DNA of 44,036 nt from Natronococcus jeotgali DSM 18795 (GCF_000337695.1 NZ_AOIA01000032.1:12718-56753); one strand, 5' to 3'; positions 17,110 through 28,067 are shown, counted from the stretch's first letter. Program-made: numbers and translations. Notes: generated by a model not told the origin, from the letters alone.

Positions 17110-17898
17110 ATGGAGTACGACATGGTCTACGCCGATCTGCACGTCCACACGACGCGTTCGGACGGGGTGCTCGAGCCCGACGAGGTCCCCGCGGCCGCGC
17201 GCCGATCGGACGTCAGCGTCGTCGCGCTGACCGATCACGACCGGCTACAGCCGTTCGACGAGTCCGCGGTCGAACGCGAGGGCGTGCGGATCGTTCACGG
17301 CATCGAACTGCGGGTCGAGACCGACGCCGGCCTGCGCGTCGACCTGCTGGGCTACGGGATCGAGCCGACGGCGGCCCTCGAGGCGACGACCAGGCGGATC
17401 CAGCGCAACCGGATCGAGCGCGGCCGGGCGATCGTCGAGCGGGTCGAGGACCGGCTCGGGATCGACCTCGGCGTCACCGTCGAGGACGGGTTCGGTCGCC
17501 CCCACGTCGCGAGGGCGATCGACGACCACCCCGACGCGGCCTACGACTACCAGGGCGCGTTCGAGCACCTCATCGGCGGCGACTGCCCCTGCTTCGTCCC
17601 CCGGGAGCTGCCGTCGTTCGACCGCGGCAGGGACGTGCTGTCCGAGGCCGGCCGGATCGTCTCGCTGGCCCACCCGTTCCGGTACCCCGATCCCGCGGCC
17701 GCGCTCGAGTTGACGAGCGCGCTCGACGGCGTCGAGCGATACTACCCCTACGGCCGCGAGATCGACCCCGAACCGATCGATCGGGCCATCGAGCGACACG
17801 GACTGGTCGCGACGGGGGGCACCGACGCCCACGGGCGCGAGTTCGGCGTCGCCGGACTCTCGGAAGCGGCGTATCGAGGGCTCGGGCTCGAGGGCTGA
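17110..17898 (+). CDS. PHP-domain metal-dependent phosphoesterase
   Basis: The protein has 262 residues. Metal-binding motifs of the PHP fold are in order: HVH (11-13) with following SDG, TDHD (41-44), Glu66 in GIEL, SLAHPFRYP, and the late GTDAHGREFG. Family members include phosphoesterases such as the nucleoside 3',5'-bisphosphate enzyme (YciV/TrpH group), the closest match in length. Met5 is an alternative start. The substrate is inferred from the subgroup only. Confidence 0.87.
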   Translation: MEYDMVYADLHVHTTRSDGVLEPDEVPAAARRSDVSVVALTDHDRLQPFDESAVEREGVRIVHGIELRVETDAGLRVDLLGYGIEPTAALEATTRRIQRNRIERGRAIVERVEDRLGIDLGVTVEDGFGRPHVARAIDDHPDAAYDYQGAFEHLIGGDCPCFVPRELPSFDRGRDVLSEAGRIVSLAHPFRYPDPAAALELTSALDGVERYYPYGREIDPEPIDRAIERHGLVATGGTDAHGREFGVAGLSEAAYRGLGLEG

Positions 17899-17957
17899 CC
17901 GCGGACAGGAGAGCCGATAGCGGAGGGTTCAATGTCGCCTGGTTCGTACGGGCAGCC

Positions 17958-18122
17958 ATGAACTGTCACTACTGCGACCGCGAGGCGGCCTTCGCAGCCG
18001 AATCCGACGGGCTCAAGGTCGGGCTCTGCGAGGAGCACTTCCGCGAACGGTTGCAGGAACTCGCCGAGGCCGACGGCCTCGAGGCGCTCAAAGAGCAGGT
18101 CGACGTCGACCGCGCCGAGTAA
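17958..18122 (+). CDS. 54-residue Cys/His protein (DUF6757-like)
   Basis: A short ORF starts at ATG 17958. The N-terminal CHYC and the later CEEH give a four-ligand set (C3, C6, C29, H32) suited to zinc. The rest is an amphipathic acidic helix ending DVDRAE. The stop lies immediately before the convergent ferredoxin stop. The DUF name is from memory. The function is unknown. Confidence 0.7.
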   Translation: MNCHYCDREAAFAAESDGLKVGLCEEHFRERLQELAEADGLEALKEQVDVDRAE

Positions 18123-19332
<1,210 letters not shown>

Positions 19333-19399
19333 ACGTGAACGCGAGTCCCGGCGGCTAAAAGTTAGACGCTCTCGCAGCGGCGCGAGACGGTCGGATAAC

Positions 19400-19419
19400 C
19401 GGCCTACATACGCAGGCCG
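19400..19419. promoter_or_regulatory. Dyad CGGCCT-N8-AGGCCG between TrmB and symporter genes
   Basis: Six-bp inverted arms lie in the 154-bp divergent promoter region, about 70 bp from either start codon. This is a candidate TrmB-type operator. It does not match the TACT-N7/8-GAGTA motif known for Halobacterium TrmB. Confidence 0.3.
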
Positions 19420-19486
19420 TTTCGAGAAATTTCCAATCGATGCAGGTGTCGTATGACGCGAACAGAATTTTTCGCGTGGTATTTGT

Positions 19487-20965
19487 ATGATTGATACGCT
19501 CACCGATCCGCTCATCGTCACGATGATCGGGTACTTCGCGGTGACGCTCGCGGTCGGAGTCTGGTACGGTCGGGGCGCGGGAGAGGGCTACGTCGAGTTC
19601 ACGCTGGCCGGGCGCAACCTGAGCCTACCGGTCTACCTGATGACGTACTTCGCGACGTTCGCGGGAAGCGGGCTCACGATGGGGCTGGCCCAGCAGGCGT
19701 TCGTGGAGGGGATCAGCGCCCAGTGGTACGCGATGACTCAGGGGCTGGCCTGGATGACGATGACGCTGTTCATCGGGTTTATTTACTCGTTCGACGTCGT
19801 GAGCGTCCCCGAACTGCTCGGACGGGTGTACGGGGACTACACCCAGTACTTCGCCGGCCTGTTCACCGTCGCCGGCCAGGTCGCGCTCACGGCCGGCCAG
19901 ACGATCGGGATGGCGTCGGTGCTGGCGGTTACCACGGGGATCGACCTCGCGACGGCGTTCTGGATCAGCGTGGTCATCTTCGTCAGCCTCACGGCCTACG
20001 GCGGGATGAGCACGGTGGCCTACACCGACACGCTCCACGGCGTCGTCATCATCGGCGGGATGATCGTCGCGATCCCGCTCGCCGTCTCGAACGTCGGCGG
20101 CGTCGGCGCGATCGCGGCCGACGTTCCCGGGGAGTACACGAACTGGTTCGGCGTCGGGGTCGTCCAGATCGGCACCTGGTACCTGATGTACCTCACCGTG
20201 GCCGGCGCCCAACAGCAGATGCTCCAGCGGACCTGGTCGGCCAGGAGCCGCCGGGTCGCGATGTTCGGGACCTTCCTCGCGGGGACCATCATCACCGGCT
20301 TCGGCATCCTCTCGGCGGCCGCCGGGATGATCGCCAGCGCGCAGGGCGCCGACATCTCCTCGGAGATGGCCTTCGCCTGGACGATCACGAACACGCTCCC
20401 CGACGCCTTCGCCGGCCTGTTGCTGGCCGCGGCCGTCTCCTCGGTCATCACCGGCGCGGACTCGTTCCTGCTGGCCGGCGCGACGAGTTTCATCAACGAC
20501 ATCTACATCCCCCTCCGCGGCGGCCACGAGGCGGTCGACGAGGACCGCCTCGTCCTGATCACGCGAGTGGCGATCGTCGTCTTCGGCGTCGGCGCCGCGC
20601 TGATCGCGTTCAGCGGCATCGATATCATCGTGATCAACACCCTCGGTATGGGGATCATGTCCGTGCTGTTCGCGGGCCTGTTGATGCTGCTCTGGGACGG
20701 GACCGTCCGCGAGGCGGGGCTGCCCGGCTTCGTCGTCGGCGGCGTCGTCTTCACGGTCTGGGAGTTCGTCCTCGGCTCGCCCGAGATAATCGCCGGCGAG
20801 GGACAGGTCGAACCCGCAGTGCCCGCGACGCTGTCGGCGCTGGCGACGATATGGCTCGTGAGCGTGCTGTACAACGGCGAGACGTTCACCAACGAGAAGA
20901 TCCGCGAACTCGCCACCGAAGACATGGATCGATTGCGGGCCGACGAGGTCGCCTCGGACGACTGA
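19487..20965 (+). CDS. Sodium:solute symporter (SSF family)
   Basis: This 492-residue permease has about 13 hydrophobic helices. Family marks include [29 protein letters not shown] near the N-terminus (the family substrate and Na region), [21 protein letters not shown] in the helix 8 area, and the acidic C-terminal tail. SSF members use the sodium gradient to import sugars, amino acids, acetate or pantothenate; the substrate is not clear here. Position next to a divergent TrmB regulator suggests a carbon or nitrogen source. Confidence 0.9.
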   Translation: MIDTLTDPLIVTMIGYFAVTLAVGVWYGRGAGEGYVEFTLAGRNLSLPVYLMTYFATFAGSGLTMGLAQQAFVEGISAQWYAMTQGLAWMTMTLFIGFIYSFDVVSVPELLGRVYGDYTQYFAGLFTVAGQVALTAGQTIGMASVLAVTTGIDLATAFWISVVIFVSLTAYGGMSTVAYTDTLHGVVIIGGMIVAIPLAVSNVGGVGAIAADVPGEYTNWFGVGVVQIGTWYLMYLTVAGAQQQMLQRTWSARSRRVAMFGTFLAGTIITGFGILSAAAGMIASAQGADISSEMAFAWTITNTLPDAFAGLLLAAAVSSVITGADSFLLAGATSFINDIYIPLRGGHEAVDEDRLVLITRVAIVVFGVGAALIAFSGIDIIVINTLGMGIMSVLFAGLLMLLWDGTVREAGLPGFVVGGVVFTVWEFVLGSPEIIAGEGQVEPAVPATLSALATIWLVSVLYNGETFTNEKIRELATEDMDRLRADEVASDD

Positions 20966-21012
20966 CGGCCCGCGAGCGCACCGCTTTTTGCCGTCCCGTC
21001 GGTAGAGCCGGT

Positions 21013-22029
21013 ATGGATCTCACCCACCGTCCGCGACGGCTCCGCCAGGACCGCGTTCGCGGGCTCGTCAGCGAGACGAGCCTCGAGCCGGCCGACCTCA
21101 TCGCCCCGGTGTTCGTCGACGCGACGACCGACGAGCGCCGACCGATCGAGACGATGCCCGGTCACGAGCGGGTGCCGATCGACGAGGCCGTCGCCCGCGT
21201 CGAGGAGGTTCTCGAGACCGGCGTCGAGGCCGTCATGCTCTTTGGCATCCCGGAGTCGAAGGATCCGGAGGGCACTCGCGCCTGGGCGGCCGACGGCGTC
21301 GTCCAGGAGGCGACCCGTCGAATCACGGCCGAGACCGACGCCTACGTGATCACCGACGTCTGTCTCTGCGAGTACACCGATCACGGCCACTGCGGTCCCC
21401 TCGAGGAGGAACTCCGCGGCGAAGACGTCACGGAGGGCGGTCCCGCCTGCGATCCGATCCGGACCGTCGACAACGACGCGACCCTCGAGGCGCTGGATCG
21501 GATCGCCGTCTCCCACGCCGAGGCGGGCGCCGACATGATCGCGCCCAGCGGGATGATGGACGGGATGGTCGCGGCGATCCGCGAGGGGCTGGATCGCGAG
21601 GGGTTCGAGCACGTCCCGATCATGAGCTACGCGGCGAAATACGAGAGCGCCTTCTACGGCCCCTTCCGCGACGCGGCCGACGGCGCGCCCGCCTTCGGCG
21701 ATCGGCGCCACTACCAGATGGATCCCGCCAATGCCCGCGAGGCGATGCGGGAGGTCCGACTGGACGTCGAGCAGGGCGCCGACGTCCTGATGGTCAAACC
21801 CGCGCTGCCGTACCTCGATATCGTCGCCGACCTCCGCCGGGAGTTCGACCACCCCGTCGCCGCCTACAACGTCTCCGGGGAGTACGCGATGCTCCAGGCC
21901 GCCGCCGAGAAGGGGTGGCTCGACCTCGAGGACGTCGCCCACGAGTCGCTGCTGTCGATCAAACGGGCGGGCGCGGACCTGATCCTCACCTACTTCGCCG
22001 AGGACGTTGCGGCGGCGCTCTCGAGCTGA
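21013..22029 (+). CDS. hemB: Porphobilinogen synthase
   Basis: It condenses two 5-aminolevulinate molecules to porphobilinogen. The protein has 338 residues. The zinc site is the Cys triad in [13 protein letters not shown]. Schiff-base lysines are in [17 protein letters not shown] and [15 protein letters not shown]-like GCTTTTTG is centred about 26 bp upstream of ATG 21013. It opens the tetrapyrrole cluster that continues with hemL, hemC, cobA and hemD. Confidence 0.97.
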   Translation: MDLTHRPRRLRQDRVRGLVSETSLEPADLIAPVFVDATTDERRPIETMPGHERVPIDEAVARVEEVLETGVEAVMLFGIPESKDPEGTRAWAADGVVQEATRRITAETDAYVITDVCLCEYTDHGHCGPLEEELRGEDVTEGGPACDPIRTVDNDATLEALDRIAVSHAEAGADMIAPSGMMDGMVAAIREGLDREGFEHVPIMSYAAKYESAFYGPFRDAADGAPAFGDRRHYQMDPANAREAMREVRLDVEQGADVLMVKPALPYLDIVADLRREFDHPVAAYNVSGEYAMLQAAAEKGWLDLEDVAHESLLSIKRAGADLILTYFAEDVAAALSS

Positions 22030-22395
22030 CGCGGAGGATGCTCGGACGCACGCACCGTCAGTCGACGACTGCGACGCCGGAACGGAACCCGTCGACCCAC
22101 TGTTTGAACGATCGTCTACCGAGGTTCGCTGACGGCCGACGAGTGGCAACAGCTGCCGCGCGCGCGGTCTCGAGAGCCCGCTCTGGGGCCGACAGAAACG
22201 ATTCACCGCCCCTTCGACTTTACTGAGCGCTACGATCGTCGAATAGATAACGGCCGATCGAGACGGACGCGAGATTCTATTCCCTTATATGAACTAGATT
22301 CCCTTTGAACTTGCTCACATTTCACTAAGGAGCGTGCATATCTACTCGTTTGTCAACGCTAATCCTTATACGCAAGTAGTCCATCAGCGTTAGAC
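22030..22395. other. Long AT-rich intergenic region upstream of amt
   Basis: After about 200 bp of ordinary GC-rich sequence, the part from 22230 to 22395 is clearly AT-rich. It holds TATA-like CTTATATG (about 22284-22291) and CCTTATACG (22365-22373). No gene was seen. It is probably the regulatory region for ammonium transport. Confidence 0.5.
22365..22373 (+). promoter_or_regulatory. TATA-like box of the amt transcript
   Basis: CCTTATACG is centred near 22368 and would place the transcript start at about 22396. This gives amt a leader of about 98 nt, unlike the leaderless neighbours. Confidence 0.45.
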
Positions 22396-22494
22396 GTGAT
22401 TCAGAACATAATCGTGCGTTCAGTTCGCTTGTTGGTGGACATACGTCTGCAAATGGTCGGCAAGACTGAGGGCGTCGCGGAGGTGAGCGGCTGA
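22396..22494 (+). CDS. Possible 32-residue leader ORF overlapping amt
   Basis: An ORF starts at GTG 22396, right at the predicted transcript start, and ends at TGA 22492-22494, which shares its last base with the amt ATG (TGATG). A GGAGGTGA Shine-Dalgarno (22479-22486) for amt lies inside it. The peptide has a hydrophobic first half with several Ile, Val and Leu residues. It may couple translation to amt. Coding is not proven; codon use is weaker than in neighbours. Confidence 0.35.
   Translation: MIQNIIVRSVRLLVDIRLQMVGKTEGVAEVSG
22479..22486 (+). promoter_or_regulatory. Strong Shine-Dalgarno site of amt
   Basis: GGAGGTGA lies seven bases upstream of ATG 22494. It fits a leadered message and fixes the amt start. 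Confidence 0.75.
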
Positions 22495-24140
22495 TGGAAC
22501 CGACGCTGCTTCAAACCGACGTCGAGGTGTTGACCGAGGCGATCAACTACACGTGGATCCTGGTCGCGACGTTCCTCATCTTCTTCATGCACGCCGGCTT
22601 CGCCATGCTCGAGGCGGGCCAGGTGCGCTCGAAGAACGTCGCGAACCAGCTGACGAAGAACCTGCTGACCTGGAGCGTCGGCGTGACGGTCTTCTTCCTC
22701 GTCGGCGTCGGCGTCGAGGGACTCGTCGCCGGGAGCGGGTTCGAACCCGCCTTCGCGGGCGATGCGACGAGCTGGATCGACTGGCTGTACGGCGCCGTCT
22801 TCGCGATGACCGCCGCGACGATCGTCTCGGGGGCCGTCGCCGGCCGCGCGAAGCTGCGCGCGTACGTCACTTACACGTTCCTGCTGGCCGCGGTCATCTA
22901 CCCGGTCGTCACCGGACTCACGTGGGCCGGCGGGCACATCGAGACGCTCGTCGGCACGCCCTTCGCTGACTTCGCAGGCGGGATGATCGTCCACGGGATG
23001 GGCGGCATCGCCGGCCTCACCGCCGCCTGGGTGCTCGGCCCGCGTATGGACCGGTACAACGAGGACGGCAGCGTCAACGTCATCCCGGGTCACTCGCTGA
23101 CGTTCGCCGTGCTGGGGACGCTGATCCTCGCCTTCGGCTGGTACGGCTTCAACGTCGGCACCTCGGCGATCATGGTCGAGGGCGCGTTCCTCGGCGATCA
23201 GCTCGGCCGCGTCGCCATGGCCACGACGGTATCGATGGCCTGCGGTGCGATGGGCGCCGGGCTCGTCGCGTGGGCGAAGACCGGCAAGGTCGATACGCTG
23301 TACGTCGCCAACGGGCTGCTCGCGGGCCTGGTCGGAATCACCGCGATCCCCGACACCGTCGCCTGGTGGGGCGCGTTCGTCGTCGGCGGCCTCGCCGGCG
23401 CGCAGCTGCCGATCGTCTTCGAGTTCGTCGAGCGGACCCTGAAGATCGACGACGTCTGTGCGGTGTTTCCGGTCCACGGCTCGGCGGGCGTGCTCGGCAC
23501 CCTGCTGTTCCCGTTCGTCGCCGCACCGGGCGTCGTCGACAGCGTCGCCGACGCCTTCCTCGCTCAGCTGACCGGCGTCGTCCTCATCACGGCCTGGACG
23601 GTCGGCGCGACCGGTCTCGTTTGGTTCGCGTTCAAGGCAGCCGGACAGGCCCGGGTCACACCCGAACACGAGCGCGACGGCCTCGACGTCTCCGAACACG
23701 GCGTCGACACCTACCCCGAGTTCGGCCAGCCCGACGTGGCGACCGACGGCGGCTCGAGTACCATCATCCGTGCCGACGGGGGCACACCCAACAGCGGCGA
23801 AATCAAGATGGTCACCGCGATCGTCCGCCCCGACCGCCTCGGTGCGGTCAAGCAGTCCCTCGCCGAGGCGGGCGCGCCGTCGCTGACGGTCACGAACGTC
23901 TCGGGCCGCGGCTCCCAGCCCGCCAAGAAAGGGCAGTGGCGCGGCGAGGAGTACACCGTCGATCTCCACCAGAAGGTCAAAATCGAGTGCGTCGTCGCCG
24001 ACATCCCCGCCGACGAGGTCGTCGACGCGATCCGCGAGGGCGCCAACACCGGCGAGCCCGGCGACGGGAAGATCTTCGTCACGCCCGTCGAGCGCGCGGT
24101 ACAGATCCGTACCGGGAAGACCGGGACCGACGCGGTGTAG
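22494..24140 (+). CDS. amt: Ammonium transporter fused to a C-terminal P-II domain
   Basis: The protein has 548 residues. Residues 1 to about 400 are an Amt/Mep/Rh channel with about eleven helices, the N-terminal [19 protein letters not shown], and the twin His segments [10 protein letters not shown] and [13 protein letters not shown] linker of about 35 residues leads to a full GlnB/GlnK-like domain (about 436-548): [13 protein letters not shown] start, T-loop with [11 protein letters not shown] that keeps the Tyr equivalent to GlnB Tyr51, VKIECVV, and the B-loop [10 protein letters not shown]. In most archaea amt and glnK are separate adjacent genes; here the sensor is tethered. It should import ammonium and close on binding of ATP, ADP or 2-oxoglutarate. 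It sits inside the haem cluster. Confidence 0.95.
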   Translation: MEPTLLQTDVEVLTEAINYTWILVATFLIFFMHAGFAMLEAGQVRSKNVANQLTKNLLTWSVGVTVFFLVGVGVEGLVAGSGFEPAFAGDATSWIDWLYGAVFAMTAATIVSGAVAGRAKLRAYVTYTFLLAAVIYPVVTGLTWAGGHIETLVGTPFADFAGGMIVHGMGGIAGLTAAWVLGPRMDRYNEDGSVNVIPGHSLTFAVLGTLILAFGWYGFNVGTSAIMVEGAFLGDQLGRVAMATTVSMACGAMGAGLVAWAKTGKVDTLYVANGLLAGLVGITAIPDTVAWWGAFVVGGLAGAQLPIVFEFVERTLKIDDVCAVFPVHGSAGVLGTLLFPFVAAPGVVDSVADAFLAQLTGVVLITAWTVGATGLVWFAFKAAGQARVTPEHERDGLDVSEHGVDTYPEFGQPDVATDGGSSTIIRADGGTPNSGEIKMVTAIVRPDRLGAVKQSLAEAGAPSLTVTNVSGRGSQPAKKGQWRGEEYTVDLHQKVKIECVVADIPADEVVDAIREGANTGEPGDGKIFVTPVERAVQIRTGKTGTDAV

Positions 24141-24239
24141 GCGATCGGCGCGGCCCCTCCCGAAGCCGGCTCGTCCCCGCCTCGAGCGCGACGGGCGAAC
24201 CTCGGTACTACTTTGCCGCCGGACCGACAAGGACCGCTC

Positions 24240-25586
24240 ATGAACGACGAGCAGTCACGCGATCTGTACGACCGCGCGCTGTCGGTCATGCCCGGCGGCG
24301 TCAACTCGGCGGTTCGCGCGGCGATCGAACCCTATCCGTTCTTCGTCCGGAAGGGCGACGGCGGTCACGTCATCGACGCGGACGGCAACCGGTACATCGA
24401 CTGGGTGATGGGTCTCGGGCCGCTATTGCTGGGCCACGACCTGCCCGAGTCGGTTCGAGCCGGCATCCAGCGAAACGCCAGCGAGGGGCCGATGTACGGC
24501 GCACCCTCGGAGATCGAGGTCGACCTCGCGGAGTTCGTCGTCCGCCACGTTCCCAGCGTCGAGAAAATCCGCTTCGTCAACTCGGGCACCGAGGCGACGA
24601 CCTCCGCGGTGCGGCTCGCGCGTGGATACACGGGACGGAACAAGATCGTCGTCATGCAGGGCGGCTATCACGGCGCCCAGGAGTCGACACTGGTCGAGGG
24701 CGACGCCGACGATCCCGCGCCGTCCTCGGCCGGAATTCCCCAGTCCTTCGCCGAGCACACCCTCCCGGTACCGTTCAACGACGAGGCGGCGGTGCGGGAG
24801 GTCTTCGAGGAACATGGCGACGATATCGCGGCCGTCCTCACCGAGCCGATCCTGGGGAACAGAGGGATCGTCTACCCCGAGGACGGCTACCACGAGTTCC
24901 TGCGGGAGATCACCGACGAGCACGGCGCCCTGCTGATCTTCGACGAGGTAATCACGGGCTTTCGCGTCGGCGGTCTGGGCTGTGCGCAAAGCGAGTTCGG
25001 CGTCACGCCCGATCTGACGACGTTCGGCAAGATCGTAGGCGGCGGGTTCCCGGTCGGCGCGATCGGCGGCCGCGCCGAGATTATCGAGCAGTTCGCGCCC
25101 TCGGGGCCGGTGTTCCAGGCGGGGACCTTCTCGGGCCACCCCGTCACGATGGCCGCGGGCCTCGAGACCCTGCAGTTCGCCGCCGAGAACGGCGTCTACG
25201 ACCACGTCAACGGGCTCGGCGAGCAGTTGCGGAGCGGGCTGACGGAGATCCTCGCCGACCAGGCGCCGAGTTACACCGTCACCGGTACCGACAGCATGTT
25301 CAAGGTGATCTTCACCCGCGACGGCCCGGGCGCGAACTCCCTCGAGGAGCAGTGCTCGAGCGGGTGCCGACAGCGGCCGGCCTGTCCGCGATACGACACC
25401 TGTCCGAAAAACGGCGCCGACGTGGCCGCCGCCGAGACCGACCGCTGGCGGCGGATCTTCTGGGGCCAGATGAAAGACCAGGGCGTGTTCCTCTCGCAGA
25501 ACCAGTTCGAGTGCCAGTTCGTCAGCTACGCCCACACCGACGAGGACGTCGAGAAGACCCTCGAAGCGTACAAGGAGGCGCTGTAG
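24240..25586 (+). CDS. hemL: Glutamate-1-semialdehyde 2,1-aminomutase
   Basis: This PLP enzyme converts glutamate-1-semialdehyde to 5-aminolevulinate, the substrate of HemB. The protein has 448 residues. [11 protein letters not shown] near the N-terminus and the PLP lysine Lys264 in [14 protein letters not shown] are diagnostic, as is the NSGTEAT substrate loop. The ATG at 24240 gives the usual start; the frame is open 27 bases further upstream. An odd feature is a Cys cluster C372-x3-C376-x5-C382-x5-C388 near the C-terminus, absent from textbook HemL, which might bind zinc or an iron-sulfur cluster. Confidence 0.96.
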   Translation: MNDEQSRDLYDRALSVMPGGVNSAVRAAIEPYPFFVRKGDGGHVIDADGNRYIDWVMGLGPLLLGHDLPESVRAGIQRNASEGPMYGAPSEIEVDLAEFVVRHVPSVEKIRFVNSGTEATTSAVRLARGYTGRNKIVVMQGGYHGAQESTLVEGDADDPAPSSAGIPQSFAEHTLPVPFNDEAAVREVFEEHGDDIAAVLTEPILGNRGIVYPEDGYHEFLREITDEHGALLIFDEVITGFRVGGLGCAQSEFGVTPDLTTFGKIVGGGFPVGAIGGRAEIIEQFAPSGPVFQAGTFSGHPVTMAAGLETLQFAAENGVYDHVNGLGEQLRSGLTEILADQAPSYTVTGTDSMFKVIFTRDGPGANSLEEQCSSGCRQRPACPRYDTCPKNGADVAAAETDRWRRIFWGQMKDQGVFLSQNQFECQFVSYAHTDEDVEKTLEAYKEAL

Positions 25587-25680
25587 GCGCGGCGCGGATG
25601 CCCGCTCCCGTCTACGAGCGCGACCGCGACGCGTCGTCGGCCTGCGGGAGGGCTCGAGCGCGAACCGACGGCCGCGAGGC

Positions 25681-26370
25681 GTGATCGACGTCGACCTCCC
25701 CTCGAGCGCGGCGGAGTTGGACTGGGCCCGCGCCGTCGAGCGGTTGCTGTATCTCTTCCCGACGGTGATCGGCGTCGGCGTCGTCGGCGCGCTTCGGGAG
25801 GCCGACCTCGGAGTCCCGCTGCTCGGACGGGGGCTGGTCCTGATCGGTACGTTCGGGTATACGGTCCTGAGCCTCGGGCTGGCGGGGGCACTGTTTCTGG
25901 ACGCCCGCCGCGTGCGTCGCCAGCCGCTGGCGAGCGGCGAGTGGCGGCCGAACCCGTGGCTCAACGCCGGCTTCGCGCTGCTGTGGGCGCCGCTGGCGGG
26001 CGTCGTCTACCTCGTTCGGCGCCACCGCCGCTTCGGGACGCCGCCGGGGCAAAGCGGCTGGTGGCTCGCCGTCGCGGTCTCGCTCGCGGCGACCGTGATC
26101 GGACTGATCGCGGCGGGGATCGCCGTCGTTCTCGCGTTCCCGGCGTCGCTGCTGACGGTGGTCGGGTTCGCCGGCGCGGTCGCGTTCGGCGCGTTCCCGG
26201 TCGCGATCCACCGGGACGCGGCCTACGTCTGCACTCGAAACGACGCCTGGCGGCCAAACCCCGGACTCTACCTGGGACTCGCCTTTCTGAGCCTCTCGAT
26301 CGCACCGCTGCAGCCGCTGCTCGCGGGGTACTACCTCCTGCGCCGGCGAGAATCCCTCGGAACGCCGTAG
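25681..26370 (+). CDS. Polytopic membrane protein with internal duplication
   Basis: The 229-residue product starts at GTG 25681 and has about six hydrophobic helices. Two copies of a WRPNP-helix-basic unit are visible: from residue 88 (ending RRHRRFGTP) and from residue 190 (ending LLRRRESLGTP). Each pairs a loop with a following helix and a basic cytoplasmic segment. No known family was recognised. The gene lies between hemL and the convergent globin gene; a haem-related role is only a positional guess. Confidence 0.65.
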   Translation: MIDVDLPSSAAELDWARAVERLLYLFPTVIGVGVVGALREADLGVPLLGRGLVLIGTFGYTVLSLGLAGALFLDARRVRRQPLASGEWRPNPWLNAGFALLWAPLAGVVYLVRRHRRFGTPPGQSGWWLAVAVSLAATVIGLIAAGIAVVLAFPASLLTVVGFAGAVAFGAFPVAIHRDAAYVCTRNDAWRPNPGLYLGLAFLSLSIAPLQPLLAGYYLLRRRESLGTP

Positions 26371-26372
26371 CC

Positions 26373-26738
26373 TCAGTCCGACGCGGTGACGATCTCCGGG
26401 CGGTAGCTATCGATGGCCTCGAGGACGGCCTGACGGTCCGCCTCGCCGACGTCGAACTCGGCCAGCGCGTCGTCGAGGTGGGTCGCGATCGCGTCGAACT
26501 CGGTCGGCGTGATCCCCATTCCCTCGTGGACCGCCTCCATCTCCGCGCCCGAGTACTCGACCGGACCCCCGGTCACGGAGCTAATAAACTGCGTCTGGTG
26601 GATGCGCTGTTTCTGCATATCGGTATCCTCGAAGTAGTAGGCGACCCGTTCGTCCGCCATGACGCGGTCGTAGAACTCGTCGACGACGGCGCCGATCGCG
26701 TCCTGGCCGCCGAGTCGATCGTACAGCGTGTCTGTCAT
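26373..26738 (-). CDS. Group I truncated haemoglobin
   Basis: The 121-residue 2-over-2 globin would bind haem b and O2 or NO. Compared with Mycobacterium TrHbN, Tyr23 in EFYDRV is the B10 tyrosine, Gln48 the E11 glutamine, and His71 in AVHEGMGIT the proximal F8 histidine. GGP after helix E is the group I glycine motif. Possible roles are NO detoxification or oxygen handling. It is transcribed against hemL and divergent from hemC. Confidence 0.92.
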   Translation of the reverse strand: MTDTLYDRLGGQDAIGAVVDEFYDRVMADERVAYYFEDTDMQKQRIHQTQFISSVTGGPVEYSGAEMEAVHEGMGITPTEFDAIATHLDDALAEFDVGEADRQAVLEAIDSYRPEIVTASD

Positions 26739-26763
26739 CGCGTATGGGTTGCGACTTCCGACT

Positions 26764-26770
26764 GATAAAC
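26764..26770 (-). promoter_or_regulatory. TATA box of the globin gene
   Basis: GATAAAC (GTTTATC on the coding strand) is centred 29 bp upstream of the ATG at 26738. Confidence 0.55.
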
Positions 26771-26939
26771 TCCGCCCCGAATATGTTGCGGAGCGAGAAT
26801 GATTGTGAACGACAGCCGCGGTACTCGGGATCGCGCGTCGAATCCGGATCAGGGATCGATCTCGAGCCCGGAAGGACGGCTCTCCGCGGGTCGTCCGACA
26901 AGCGTGCGCTTTTCATACCTCAGGCGACGAGTACCGCCC

Positions 26940-28067
26940 ATGAGAACGCGCGGGACGCTGCGACTGGCGACGCGGGGGTCGGACCTGGCACGGCGGCAGG
27001 CCACCCTCGTACAGGAGGCCCTCGAGGACCGACGGTACGAGGTCGAACTGGTCACCGTCGAGACGAAAGGCGACCAGATCCGAGACGAACTGATCCACCA
27101 GTTGGGGAAGACGGGGGCGTTCGTCCGCGAGCTCGACGAACGGGTCCTCGAGGGCGAGGTCGACGGAGCGATCCACTCGATGAAGGATATGCCGACCGAC
27201 CAGCCCGACGAGCTGGTGACCGCGGCGGTTCCCGAACGGGGACGACCGGGAGACGTCCTCGTCACGCCCGACGGCGCGACGCTGGGGGAACTGCCCGACG
27301 GCGCGACCGTCGGCACCTCGAGCCTGCGCCGGCGCGCACAGCTGCTGTCGGAACGGCCCGACCTCGAGGTCGAGCCGCTGCGGGGGAACGTCGACACGCG
27401 CCTCGAGAAGCTGCTCGCGCCCGGGATGCAGGCGGAACACCAGAAGCGCAGCGAGGCCGACAAGGAACGGAAGGCCAATACTGGCGACGACGACTTCGAA
27501 CCCGAGTACGACCGCACCGTCGAGGAGTGGTTCGACGACCTCTCGGAGCTCGAGAAGGAGGCGCTGGGTCGAGAAGTCGAGACCGAGTACGACGCGATCG
27601 TGCTCGCCGAGGCCGGCCTCGAGCGCAGCGGGCTCGCCCGCTCCGTCGACTACCGGCAGCTCTCGCCGACGACGTTTGTCCCCGCGCCCGGACAGGGCGC
27701 GCTGGCGGTCACCGCGGTCGACGGCGAGACCGCCCGCGAGCTCCAGTCGCTGATCGATCACCCGCGCAGTCGCGTCGAGACGGCCGTCGAGCGCACCGTT
27801 CTCGCCGAGCTGGGCGGAGGCTGTATCGCTCCGATCGGCGTCTACGCGGTTCTGCAGGGCGAGTACGTCCACGCGTCGGTCACCGTCTTCGACCGCGACG
27901 GCGAGGAGTCCGTGACCGCCAGCCGGGACCTTCCGGTCGACCGCCACGTCGAGGCCGCCCGCGCGTTCGCCGCCGATCTCGCCGACCGGGGCGCCGCGGC
28001 GCTGATCGAGGCCGCCAGCGAGGACGACGCCGAACCCGAACGGGAAGAGCAACCGGAGGGCAAGTAG
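26940..28067 (+). CDS. hemC: Hydroxymethylbilane synthase
   Basis: It polymerises four porphobilinogens to hydroxymethylbilane. The protein has 375 residues. LRLATRGSDLARRQA opens the protein; HSMKDMPT, GTSSLRRRAQL and RGNVDTRL follow. The dipyrromethane-cofactor Cys is in ELGGGCIAP. Between RGNVDTRLEKL and EYDAIVLAEAG there is an extra acidic segment of about 55 residues (roughly 163-218) compared with bacterial HemC, a halophile-type insertion. ATG 26940 is supported by a TATA-like box about 26 bp upstream; hemC, cobA and hemD form an operon. Confidence 0.96.
   Translation: MRTRGTLRLATRGSDLARRQATLVQEALEDRRYEVELVTVETKGDQIRDELIHQLGKTGAFVRELDERVLEGEVDGAIHSMKDMPTDQPDELVTAAVPERGRPGDVLVTPDGATLGELPDGATVGTSSLRRRAQLLSERPDLEVEPLRGNVDTRLEKLLAPGMQAEHQKRSEADKERKANTGDDDFEPEYDRTVEEWFDDLSELEKEALGREVETEYDAIVLAEAGLERSGLARSVDYRQLSPTTFVPAPGQGALAVTAVDGETARELQSLIDHPRSRVETAVERTVLAELGGGCIAPIGVYAVLQGEYVHASVTVFDRDGEESVTASRDLPVDRHVEAARAFAADLADRGAAALIEAASEDDAEPEREEQPEGK

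Noticed and set aside
24967-25040. Possible intein or frameshift near the PLP site of hemL
   Set aside because: The frame is continuous and the motif order is normal.
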